From Simmondsia chinensis (Eukaryota; Streptophyta; Magnoliopsida; Caryophyllales; Simmondsiaceae): 64,000 nt of DNA. The stretch covers positions 33,345,631 to 33,409,630 of the forward strand of contig JAGTTD010000013.1 in NCBI GenBank assembly GCA_018398585.1, written 5' to 3'. Both the position numbers and the translations under genes were made by a program. How positions within the stretch are numbered: the stretch's first letter is position 1; every line of letters begins with the position of its first letter. Of this stretch, positions 11,611 through 21,069 are shown in pieces. Below the pieces are notes generated by a model. That model had not been told where the DNA came from. It searched no databases and saw only the letters and a list, made by a program, of their open reading frames with translations.

Positions 11611-14600
11611 TTAGAGAAGCTGGCCTCGACGCGGCAGCAAATTAAGGTAGCAGCCAATGGTTGATCGATAGACCTCGACCAGAAGAGGCAGTTGTTGGCA
11701 AGAGAAGAGGATAGCGGCCACAGAAGTTGACACAACGATGCCGATCGAAGCCAAGCCATGATTGAAGTTGATGCTGAAAGCTGCAGTGAATGCCACCATC
11801 ATACTTACTATTGATATGAAGAGCAAGGTGAGTCCCATCATCAGCTTTAGCGGCAGTGATCTTAGGAAGTCTTCCTCGGCATACCTTCAAATTATTTAGG
11901 ATGGCCAAAAACATTAGTCAACATTACAACTTGTTTCATACTGTCAAGGAACCAATTATCCCAAAAGTTTAAGGTGATGGGTAAAGGTCCAGATATAGTT
12001 TTATACTCTAACATGCCCCCTCACGCGAATGCCAATTGGACTTGAAGCATGGATATTACACAGGCCCACCTCATACCTTGTACTTAAATTGTTTTATATT
12101 AAAGTGGGGGCTGTTGAGATTCGAACTCGTGACCTCTTGGTCATCAAGATTCTGATACCATGTCAAGGAACCATCTATCCCAAAAGTTTAAGCTGACAGA
12201 TGAAGGTCCAGATATAGTTTTATACACTAACACATACAACTTGAAATTGAGCTGAAGGTTTTCAGACTATGATTGGTGTGCCTTTTTCTGATTGAGATGA
12301 AAATTTAGTGTATAGTTCATGTTTTGTTGATCTTTGTGACCTTACTGACCTCAACTTTAATAAGGAGATAACCTTAGATAGAACTAAGTGGTGGTCAAAA
12401 ATATGTGTGGCTGACATAATTGTTAGAAGAGAGCAGTACAAACGATACCGGTTCACGAAGCCCCTAGGCTTTAATGTTTGCTATTACTATTTCATGTTGT
12501 ATGTATGTCTAGTTTTGCTTTATTTGACTTGATTTTGAGTTTATTTTATAAATATTGTTCTGTATTTGATGTCTAGGGTTGGGGGGCCTCCCTTCAGGGT
12601 AGTACCCTGTAGGGGTTAGGTTGCATATATTTCATTCTCCGTAGACCCTGCCGTCGCGTAAGCATTTTTAGGTACTGGGTTTGTTGTTGTTGTTGTGTTG
12701 ATTGAAATTGTCATTTTGCCTCTAGAAATTTGGTATTCCATTTAGCCCTAAATTCTCTTTCTTTTTCTTTTTGTGAATTTCCGCCTTAGGCTGAAAAGTT
12801 TGAAAGAATGCTTTTAGTATTCTCGGTGAATTGTATGCCTCTAGTTTTCCTAGAGAAAACAAATATGTTGTACCCAATTGTGATTTTATGATGGTAAAAG
12901 AAGTACAATTTGTCAATGGTCCTTGGCTTTTCTCCTTCATATGGGATGAGTTTTCGAAGTACAATCGAATCTCTCTTTGTTTTATGTGTGGTTTAATTTT
13001 ATTTATGTGTTGCGATCATGATTATCCATTTGTTTGATATAAAGAGAGAACAATAATAATTCAAAACCCCGCGGGCGTACCTTGAATTCAGGATGGCTAA
13101 GAATATGAGGATGGAGGCTGTGGAGGATAACATAGACACTGCATCTGCAATTGCAAATACTCGGAAAAGTGGGTCATTTTGAAGGATAGGAGCACCAGTG
13201 GCATCATTGTTACCACCAGGGACAGTGAAGACACCGTTGAAAATGACAGTGGCGATCAAAGTGGCAACCACCATGCATGAAGTAGCAGTGTTCCTCATCC
13301 ACTTCTCACCCTCATTCCTCAAGTTCTTGTGTTCTATTGTAAATAAAGCTCTTGGTGTTTTCCCATCTCCGTTCTTCATTTCCGAGTATTGTGGTTGTGC
13401 CACGCTTTTCACCACCTGCCATTATTCCAAAATGTGTTGGATTGTGTCTTGTTTATGTTCATATTGCTTTAGAAAAGAGTTGGACTCAAACTTGACCTTT
13501 TTAAATGGATCAAGAACCTTAAGACCCCTATCCAACTCATTTAATAGACGCGTACCCTGCATGCTATCCGATCCGTTTGATTATATGGCTGCCTTTTTTT
13601 TTTTTTTTTTGGTTATTTGTTAGTTTGTTAGCTTACAAATATGCTAATAATTGGCCAGTATGCAGAATTATTAAAATAAATTATCAAACAAAATGACAAA
13701 GCATAGTTTAAGTTATCTTGTGTTAATATAGGACATATAATATGATCAAAAAAATATATATATATAGGACAAATAACACATAGAGATATATGAGTTATTG
13801 GACTTGGTATATTGTTTAAAACTTCCAACTATTTGCCTCATGTCCTAAACTTGTGAATAAAGGCGGCCAACAGGCCGGGCCCTCGGCTTCCTCAAAAGTG
13901 AGGAGGCCTGGGCCTGTCCATTGGGGGCTTTTGTCCTTAATATTCAGTGTCCATTTGAGCATTATAATTTATTTTATTGTTATATTTTTTATTTATATTA
14001 TTATAATTATATTTTTTAAATAAGTTATAATGAATTTAATTTTATAAAATAGATATTTGATTTTATAAGGTACTATTATATTATTATAGTTGATTTTTTA
14101 ACAAGTTATAATACATTTTATTTTATAAAATATATTTGTTATTTTATAAAATACTATTATGATTGCATTGTACAACAACAATTCCAGTGCCACAAGGGCT
14201 CCTGCATACGCAAGTGCATATGTACGCAGCCTTCCCCCTTTAGGTGCTACTCTAAAGGGAGACTATTTCCAAGGACCCCCAACCCGAGAAATGTGTCCCT
14301 ATGGATGCATAGAAGCTTGAAAGCATGAGCGACATAGTATGATTGCATTATATATATGTATATATCTTTTAAAAATAGAGTGCCCAGGCCGGCCCATGAC
14401 CACCACTACTCATGAAAAAGTAATGAAGTGCAAATAGTAGTCACCTCGAACCAGAAAAGCTCACGTTGCATTTGTAGGGCAGCACCAGAGATGACATTAA
14501 GTCGGTCCGAAGAGGGGAGCTTGGCAGCCAAATGAAGTATGGTATTATCATGCTCATCCTTGTATGGTAACAACAAATCCTTAATACCATTTATTTCGTA

Positions 14601-17600
14601 CATTAAGTAGAATATTTCCTCTTGGCGGTACTTCACCGCAACATGGAATATGCTTCTTTGGTCGTCATCAATTTTCCAAATCAAATCTGGGTATGTTCGT
14701 ATCATTGTCGTCAGGAACTCCACATTGCCTAGCTCCGCTGCTACAAATAGTACCTGTTTAGAACATCACATGTGTGCATGATTAAAATATCTCATATTAC
14801 AGTTTTGACAAAGAACAACATATAAGTTTAGTGTACTACTTCATCTGAACCAACTGGTTTTAGGATGGAATCTCACTTAAAACTTCTATGTGGATTTCAT
14901 ATGTTCTAACTTTGTGAATCTAACCGAAAGTCTAGTGAAAATTTACCGTACCCGCCATGGGCTAGCTAGCAAATTAGATATCTTCTTTTCTGGTTGTTGC
15001 ACCACTTGTTTCCATAGGTTTTCTACTAGTTGAAGTTGCTCAGCATTCACAACTTGCCATCCGCACCATCTGCTAACTGTTAAAATAGGAGGATAACTTT
15101 TTTAGAGCAATGGTAAAAAGGTTATGAATTTCTCTAAAGGGGAATCAAAACGAATTTTGTTAACATTTTTTTACATTCGTATAAAAGTTATGCATTTTCC
15201 TAAATATCAACAACAAAAATAACTAGAAAAAAGGGGTTATCGATTCATGAGTTTTGTACTCATGACTTGTACTGCGACTGAGATTTTAACTACTAGGCCA
15301 ATATAGGAAGCTCAAACAAGAGGACCTTTTTTAATTGATAAGGAGGCTATAAGTTTTTCAAAACAAGAGAAACAACTCATAGACTAAGGAAAGGGGTTGT
15401 TGTGTTTCGAACTCAGGACCTATCCAAACAGAAGTTGGGATTTTAACCATCAAACTATCGAAAGAAGCTCAAGACAAGACAATATATATATTTTTTTACA
15501 GTCCCAAATTTTGAGTTTAAGGAACTAACAAGCTTAGAAAAAGAAGTTGAAATCTTAGTAAGTTTCTCTTGTATATAAATTTAATATTTTGAATTTTTTG
15601 GACATCGTTTGCATATAAATATTTTGAAGTTTAAGGAACTTACAAGTGTTGTAGCAACGTCCCCATAACCCAGTGCGACTTCCATTAGTCTTTCTAGCCA
15701 GAACATGCAATGGTGTCTCTCCGCCTCCATTTCGAGCTATGGCCAAAGTTGGGTTATCTCTCAGAATCTCCATGGCCACATCTGTGCCATTCATTTTCAT
15801 TAATCTTACAAAATATTATAAATCAATATGATTTTACCAAATAGTTCATTTTTGCAATATACTTAGTCATGGAGGTTGTTACCGTATAAATCAGTATTGA
15901 TAGTACTAATGAGCAACTCAATGAGATCTGCTTCTGAGAGAACATGGAGGGTTAGCAGTAAGAGGTACCTCGCCGTCTCCCTATGGCCGAGTAATGCGGC
16001 CATATGAAGTGGCGTCATTCCATGACTACCCCGAATCAGTGGCAAGTTTGGATTCTTTTTCCGCAGTAATACGATAATTTCAAGGGCACCAGAAGCTGCA
16101 GCCATGCTGAAAGCTGTGTTACCAACCGCGTTTTGGAAGGCCAACTCCTCTTCAGACATCCAGGGCAATATTTGCTTCACGAAATTTGTTTGTCTTTCCA
16201 TGGCAGCTATGTGTAAGGCAGTCTCTCTTGTTTTGCTTATACTTGCTATTATAGATTCCGGATAAACATGATGAATTTCGATTGCAGCTTTACAGTCACC
16301 ACGTAGCGCAGCTTGATATAAAGGCACCCCAAATTTCAGGTACTCTTGCCTTTTATCATCTATACTCACATACTCATTATATCATAGGAAGAATAAGAAT
16401 ATCAGATGTATACGATTTATTTTAAAAAATAGTAGGGAGATATATAAATGATATGCGATTAACATTTTTGGGAACTTGTTATATATATAAATCCTACAGT
16501 TAATTGTTGGGCATGGTGTAGAGGTTGGGTTACCTGCGCTAAAACATGAGGCATTAGCTTCAATGCTTATCTTCCCCCGCCTCAAATATTCCCCCGCCTC
16601 AGATATTGATGGCCTTTACATAGGACAATATTATACCTCTTTACCATTTTAAAAATAATTCCTACAGCATCCTGTATAACTTTTGAGTCTCCTAAAATTG
16701 CACCTTCCTTTCTAAAAAGTCCTATTAGTTTTTCATACTATCAAGATCACAAATGAAGTATATAAGGTATAAATGAGCGGAGTAGTACCGAGTATATCAC
16801 CTTTGTTCAAACAAGAGGTTGATAAGCCTTAACGAGTTGAAGTTCAAGCTGAGACAATAATTAAGCTTTCCAACTTCTGTTTAAATTCAATTCATTAAGA
16901 TATTTGTATGCTCAATACTCTACTTCACTCAACTTCGTAGTCTTATCTTGCCGAGTTTGCAATAGTCAAGCTCGCTACAATTCAATATATTGGTGCTAGT
17001 AATCGATACATTATTGAGCTGATACTGAGCCAGTAACAAGCTAGAACTCAATCGTGTTATCAAGTCCCCAAACTAAACATAAAAGAGCTAAACTAAATTC
17101 CATACTTACACAAGTAGTTTACCGAATATATGATTTTCTATTTGTAATTTTTGATTTCCAAAAAGAAACAAAACCTAGTTTTAGTAACGTTTTTTTTTCC
17201 TGTTTCATAATTTTTTGTTTTCAGCTTTTTCAAGTTTCAGTGAACCGTGGAAACAGAAAAACAAGAGTTCTTTGTTTTTTATAACAGAAAACTACCTTGA
17301 ATGATTATCGTTTTTTACTTAACCGCTATAACTTTTTAATTTTTTAGAAAATGACATCCAAAAATCAAATACTTTTCAATCAATCACCTTCATCCACGTT
17401 GTTAACTATTTGTTAAATATTACATGACTTCCGCCTAGATTTTACCACACATTTTGTTATTTTTCAAGGGCATAGGAAGCATAAGTTGAAATTAGTTAAG
17501 CTAGTGATACATTCACTTACCCATCTTGCCCACTTAGGTTAGATCTCGAGGTGGTCTAAAAGAGGCGGGATTCAAACCTTGATGGGGAAGGGGGTTGAAA

Positions 17601-18721
17601 TTGCTTTGCCAAATTAGGTACTGTAAGTCATGTTTAACGAACAGTTTAAAATCTATGTAAAGGTTGCTATCAAGTAAAGGATAATTAATGGTGTGATTTA
17701 AGGCAGTTCATTGAAAATTTTGACTGTTGGATGGTTTTTCAAAAAATTAAAAAGTTACGGAGGTTGAATAAAAATAGACAACTTTTCAAGGTGACATTTT
17801 GTTAAAAAAAACCCAAAGAACAAAAAATAAGAACTTTTTTTAAAAAATCTAATTCCTATGCTTCTAAAACTCAAAGTTAAAAACAAACCCAAGAGTTTGT
17901 TTGACCAAGTTTCCTTATAGAAAAGAAAGCTTTTTATAAAATAGAAGTATTTGTTATTCTGTCATTAAGCAAAAGCATAAAACTAGTGTTTCTTCTTCAA
18001 AGTAAGAGCAAAATAAAAACAAAATTTTTTTCAGATAGTTAACCTTTTTACAACTAGGCCAAATAGACTGTAAGTTAACAGAGGTAGAAAGTACAACAAC
18101 AACAATAACAACAACAATAGACCCAGTGCTTCAAGGGCTCCCGTATAAGTAGGGTCTGGGAGGGGTGGATGTGTACAGCCTTACCCCTTCAGGGTGTAAC
18201 CCTGCCGGGAGGCTGTTTCGGAGGATCCCTAATCTTATAGGGTTGGCAATACGAGGACTTCCTAGGAGGTCACCCATCCTTGTACTATTCTCGCCAAAGC
18301 ACACTTAACTTCGGAGTTCTATTAGGATCCAGTACCTTAGTACTTGGTAAATGAACCCTAACAGAGGTAAAAATTAATAAGCTAAAATCATTCTTACCAA
18401 GAAATGTCACAAGTAGATGGATATTGTCAATTAGCTACACAATAAAAATTTCTAAGAAAAATTTTTACTATAAACAAATATTTTTCCTTAAACCACAAGA
18501 AATCTAAAAGAAAAGGATATTGCCAATTCTCTCAGGCAATTTGCGTGTACGTTTAAGTCTCGCTCTTGCAAGTGCACTTGCCTTTTATTATGATTTTGCA
18601 AATTATCGAAAATAGAAAAAAAAAATTGCCAATTCTCACCAGACAGCAAATTTATTGACGGGAACTGGAAATGAGTGGCATCGCCTTGTTGAGAATTATT
18701 ATGAACATGAACAGGCTCCAT
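11611..18721 (-). CDS. Ankyrin-repeat/PGG-domain membrane protein (ITN1/ACD6-like), 7 exons
   Basis: I model seven exons on the minus strand: 18721-18640, 16359-15883, 15781-15644, 15076-14952, 14753-14445, 13415-13081 and 11884-11611. All introns are GT-AG. Phases agree throughout, giving 1740 bp and 579 residues with no internal stop. The N terminus (MEPVHVHNNSQQ) is polar. Exons 2-5 carry ankyrin repeats (for example RETALHIAA, GMTPLHMAALLGHRETARYL, GETPLHVLARK, HDNTILHLAAKL). The GAALQMQRELFWFE signature precedes the PGG domain in exon 6 (WMRNTATSCMVVATLIATVI, then FTVPGG). Several hydrophobic segments in exons 6-7 predict about four membrane helices. Family members act at plant membranes in stress and defence signalling; the specific role here is inferred only. 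Introns 1, 5 and 6 are loaded with mobile elements. Exon 4 is short and was placed by phase and family pattern. The last ~15 residues diverge from the usual family end. Confidence 0.85.
11942..12232 (-). mobile_element. TRIM (terminal-repeat retrotransposon in miniature)
   Basis: Two 72-bp direct repeats, 11942-12013 and 12161-12232, start TGTCAAGGAACCA and end CTAACA. They enclose only about 147 bp. On the minus strand the 5' repeat is followed at once by TGGTATCAGAAT (12160-12149), a near-match to the initiator-methionine tRNA primer site TGGTATCAGAGC. A purine tract (GTGAGGGGGCA) directly precedes the 3' repeat. The element is flanked by CATAC at 11937-11941 and 12233-12237. It has no coding capacity, so mobility would depend on another element. 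It lies in the last intron of the ankyrin gene, in the same orientation as the gene. Confidence 0.9.
12570..12700 (+). mobile_element. Au-like SINE (body and tail)
   Basis: The Au-type phrases appear in order: CCTCCCTTCAGGGTAGTACC, then GGGGTTAGG.TGC, then GTAGACCCTG and TACTGGG followed by (TTG)n. The head upstream of 12570 is not clearly delimited. It lies in the last intron of the ankyrin gene, antisense to it. Confidence 0.65.
13858..14408. mobile_element. hAT-type miniature element in ankyrin intron 5
   Basis: The ends are inverted: TAAAGGCGGCCAACAGGCCG on the left, and on the right, read from the other strand, TAGTGGTGGTCATGGGCCGG. Flanks CTTGTGAA (13850-13857) and CTCATGAA (14409-14416) agree at 6 of 8 positions, the 8-bp duplication typical of hAT transposases. 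The interior is AT-rich, has no transposase, and holds a nested SINE at 14170-14337. The right end lies 36 bp from the splice donor of exon 5 (14445). Confidence 0.75.
14170..14337 (-). mobile_element. Au-like SINE nested in the hAT element
   Basis: Minus-strand SINE with the Au-like order GGTCCTTGGAAATAGTCTCC, then AAGGCTGCGTACATATGCAC, AGGAGCCCTTGTGGCACTGG and a short TTG tail. Flanked by the direct repeat TATGATTGCATT at 14158-14169 and 14338-14349, so it is complete at both ends. Confidence 0.85.
15240..15480 (-). repeat. Two tRNA-like SINE-head remnants in intron 3
   Basis: On the minus strand, around 15455-15400, a tRNA-like pattern is visible: TTTGATGGTTAAAATCC as a possible A box and GAGTTCGAAACAC as a possible B box. 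A weaker relative lies at 15300-15245. Neither has clear ends or a tail, so they are read as old tRNA-derived SINE pieces in the intron between exons 3 and 4. Confidence 0.35.
16360..18076 (-). other. Large part of ankyrin intron 1
   Basis: About 1.7 kb of AT-rich intron. One stretch (17515-17600) contains GGGATTCAAACCTTG, the complement of a B-box-like word, and may be an old tRNA-derived SINE. A short tandem pair (TTCCCCCGCCTCA) lies at about 16587-16605. Nothing else is recognised. Confidence 0.5.
18091..18359 (-). mobile_element. SINE with a 5S rRNA head and Au-like tail
   Basis: Read on the minus strand, the element starts exactly at the 5' end of a complete 5S rRNA-like copy (18359 to about 18239). 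It continues with an Au-like body (CCGAAACAGCCTCCC, GGGGTAAGGCTGTACACATC, CCCTCCCAGACCCTAC) and ends in GTT-rich repeats. Flanking direct repeats AACAGAGGTAGAAA (18077-18090) and AACAGAGGTAAAAA (18360-18373) differ at one position, so head and body were inserted as one retroposed unit. The 5S copy would supply an internal RNA polymerase III promoter. It lies in intron 1 of the ankyrin gene on the same strand. Confidence 0.85.
18239..18359 (-). pseudogene. 5S rRNA-derived sequence (SINE head)
   Basis: This stretch follows plant 5S rRNA along its whole ~120-nt length. Clear blocks are AGAACTCCGAAGTTAAG, GGCGAGAATAGTAC, AGGATGGGTGACCTCC and GGAAGTCCTCG. The internal control region (A box, intermediate element, C box) is recognisable with a few substitutions. 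The 5' end is the most diverged (AGGGTTCATTTACCAAGTAC). It is a single copy within a SINE, not part of a 5S array, and is unlikely to yield ribosomal RNA. Confidence 0.85.
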
Positions 18722-18798
18722 TAACTTCTAATTAAAGAGCAAGATGGGCTAATTAAATGTGATTAAGTGCGTGTCTAAGCACATGCTTGAGAGGTTTT

Positions 18799-18806
18799 CT
18801 TTTTAT
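18799..18806 (-). promoter_or_regulatory. TATA box of the ankyrin gene
   Basis: TATAAAAA on the minus strand, about 80 bp upstream of the start codon at 18721, a normal distance for a plant promoter with a short 5' UTR. Confidence 0.5.
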
Positions 18807-19046
18807 AGGACTAATTTAGGGGTCATTTTTTTAGGATTTTTTTTTATTTTTTGCTAATTATGTTTCTAGGAAATTAGCTAAGAAAGCGACAGTAAAATTA
18901 ATTATATGCATGTTGATGGGGGATAGTAGTATCACTGGATTGTGAATTCAAATGAAGTTTCATAGCATAATCTTTCCCAGTCTTTTTTTATGGTTTCTTT
19001 ACCCATTAATTACGTAGATAGATATGAGTAGTGTTCCAGGAGACCA

Positions 19047-19189
19047 TGTCAGACTATAATATATAGGTAGTTAATATTTGTATATTAGGTCATGTGGGCT
19101 TAGGACTTATATAAACTTTTATTGTACTCATCTCTTATAAATATACTAGATGACTCCCATCATTCAGTGGGTTCTTTATTATTCTTTCA
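19047..19189 (+). repeat. 5' LTR of the nested-stack copia element
   Basis: It matches the 3' LTR in the phrases TTAATATTTGTATATT and TCATGTGGGCTTAGG. It contains TATAAATATAC, the likely U3/R promoter, at about 19135. Confidence 0.85.
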
Positions 19190-20002
19190 TAATATCAAAG
19201 CTAAACTAAAGCTTTCTGGTAAATTAGTCTAACCCTAGCCGCCACCAAAACCCTAGACAACCCACCGCCACTGCGCTCCCTTTCGCCAGCAGTTTCTCGT
19301 TTATTGATACAGTATAAAATATAGTAGTTAAACGAAGGGTAATTTAAGTATAAATAAATACAAGCTAGGTCCTTCATTACAATGATACCTTTCCCTAACT
19401 CTATATATAAAGGATTAGAGGTAGAAGAGAGGATGATTATCAATGTTAAACACTCTCCCTCCCCGCTAATTTCTCTCTACTTCTCCCTCCTCTACCTCGG
19501 CTCTCTCTTCTTCCTCTTTCTCTAACCCTAATTCTCTTCTCTATCTTCCTAATCTCGATCTTCTTTCTCCCCCAAATTCTATAATATCTATGTAAATCCT
19601 CCTTTTAGGAGAATTATCAATATAAATCGAGCATTTGATGTGTTTAAGGGACTGATCGGTTTTTTTTGGCGTATATCATTTATACTCTTGTCCACATATA
19701 CTCGCCGGCGATCTCTTCTGTTTCTAACATATATTCACTGCATATATTTTCACACATTCTCGCATATATTTTCACATATTCTCTCATATATTCTCACATA
19801 TTCTCACATACGTCCAGTAATTTGGAATTTGATCCGGTGACGAACGCAGATTTTCCAATTTTCTGTTTTGCGCTGTTTGCAGTATATAATATGTCGGCCC
19901 CTCCGTCGACTACTAACAATGGTGGTTCTGTGCGTAGCACAAGTGATTATGGAAATTGGGGATATCAGAATAGTTTGAGTAGTAATTATCAAGGTCTGTG
20001 GC
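19190..20002 (+). other. Copia leader and gag N-terminal stub
   Basis: The primer site overlaps 19190-19202. The leader is pyrimidine-rich at 19460-19560 and carries repeated CACATATTCTC words at 19745-19805. An ATG at 19891 opens the frame MSAPPSTTNNGGSVRSTSDY, which resembles copia gag starts and runs to 20002, where the gypsy element is inserted. The frame resumes at 29173-29177 after the target duplication. Confidence 0.6.
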
Positions 20003-21019
20003 TGATGTGTTTTAAATGTGTGTTTTAAAACTGTTTACTTGCAAGCGTACGGAATTGTCGTAGCTAAATCGGGAATACGTGTCGTATCCGCAGGGAATCG
20101 GAGTTAAGTTCGATTTTGTTATTAACGAGCGGTTGAAATCGAGTTTTGTTGGTTTAAATAATTAGTAAACTAAAATAGCAAAACTAACAATACGCTAAAA
20201 ATGTCAATTCAATTGAGGCTAGTTTAGGGAATGAATTTAGAATAACTTAACACGTATCTCGTCATTATATTTTACTTAGAACGTCGACTTGAAGCACTTA
20301 GGGTACAAACTCTAAGCCTGGATTAATATATAAATTAGGATTTAGGGTAATGAACTAGTCTAAAGGCATAACCTATATTCGCACCCTAAGTATAGCATAG
20401 GTTATCTCATTAGCACTACTTAATTCCTTTGTTACTCCTAATTCAATATTAACTTATATAAAAGATTAGGTTCAGGGTTGGGTACAACCTCAACCCTGAC
20501 CACGCGTAAATTCTTGTTATATTATGGTCTAGGCTACAAGTACAAGACTAATCGCTGCAAAGTTGGAGATCTAGTCGTGGCTACAGGCACACATACAAAA
20601 AATAACCAACAATTATGAAAAACCCTCCATAGGGGTGCGAATATAACATAACTAAATCAATCGTCAAAAGTATAATATAAATTAGAGATACGAGCGGCTA
20701 CCCGCCCTTCATCCATAAACTAAAAATTTACTCTTCCATCGGAGTTCTGAACATCATGAAATCTAAGAAAGAAAACAATATTGATAAAACTAAGGATTTG
20801 AAGATTCCCCCAATTGATGTAGATGTTGATCCTTGCTTTAATTCCCCCAGTACTCCGATCACCTGCGCTTCGGCGTTTGAGAACCCTTTGGATTTCGTAG
20901 CGGCTTAGGGAAGGAGAGGATGAAAGGAAGCGTGGCAAAATGATCCCTAAAAAATAATTAGGTTTTCGATTTAAAATCGCCGTGCTGTGCGGCCGCGGCG
21001 GCGTCCCTCCCCTTCCACC

Positions 21020-21021
<2 letters not shown>

Positions 21022-21067
<46 letters not shown>
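21022..21067. repeat. TA microsatellite at LINE insertion site
   Basis: About 23 TA dinucleotides at the 5' junction of the LINE. A second AT run (23502-23526) lies at its 3' junction, and the intact LTR has a short AT run at the matching place (28906-28921). Confidence 0.9.

Positions 21068-21069
<2 letters not shown>

Noticed and set aside
12831..13037. Plus-strand 68-residue frame as an antisense gene
   Set aside because: It lies in intron 6 of the ankyrin gene with no family motif or splice support.
18091..18359. Cassandra-type TRIM, which carries 5S sequence in its LTRs
   Set aside because: There is only one 5S copy, no direct LTR pair, no primer site or purine tract, the tail is GTT-rich, and the flanking duplication is 14 bp instead of 5. 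A SINE fits better.
18239..18359. Functional 5S rRNA gene
   Set aside because: It has substitutions at many positions, is single, and lacks a T-run terminator at its end. It forms the head of a retroposed unit.
19640..20028. Open frames of 66 and 120 residues as an independent gene
   Set aside because: They lie in the copia leader and gag stub and are cut by the gypsy insertion at 20003.
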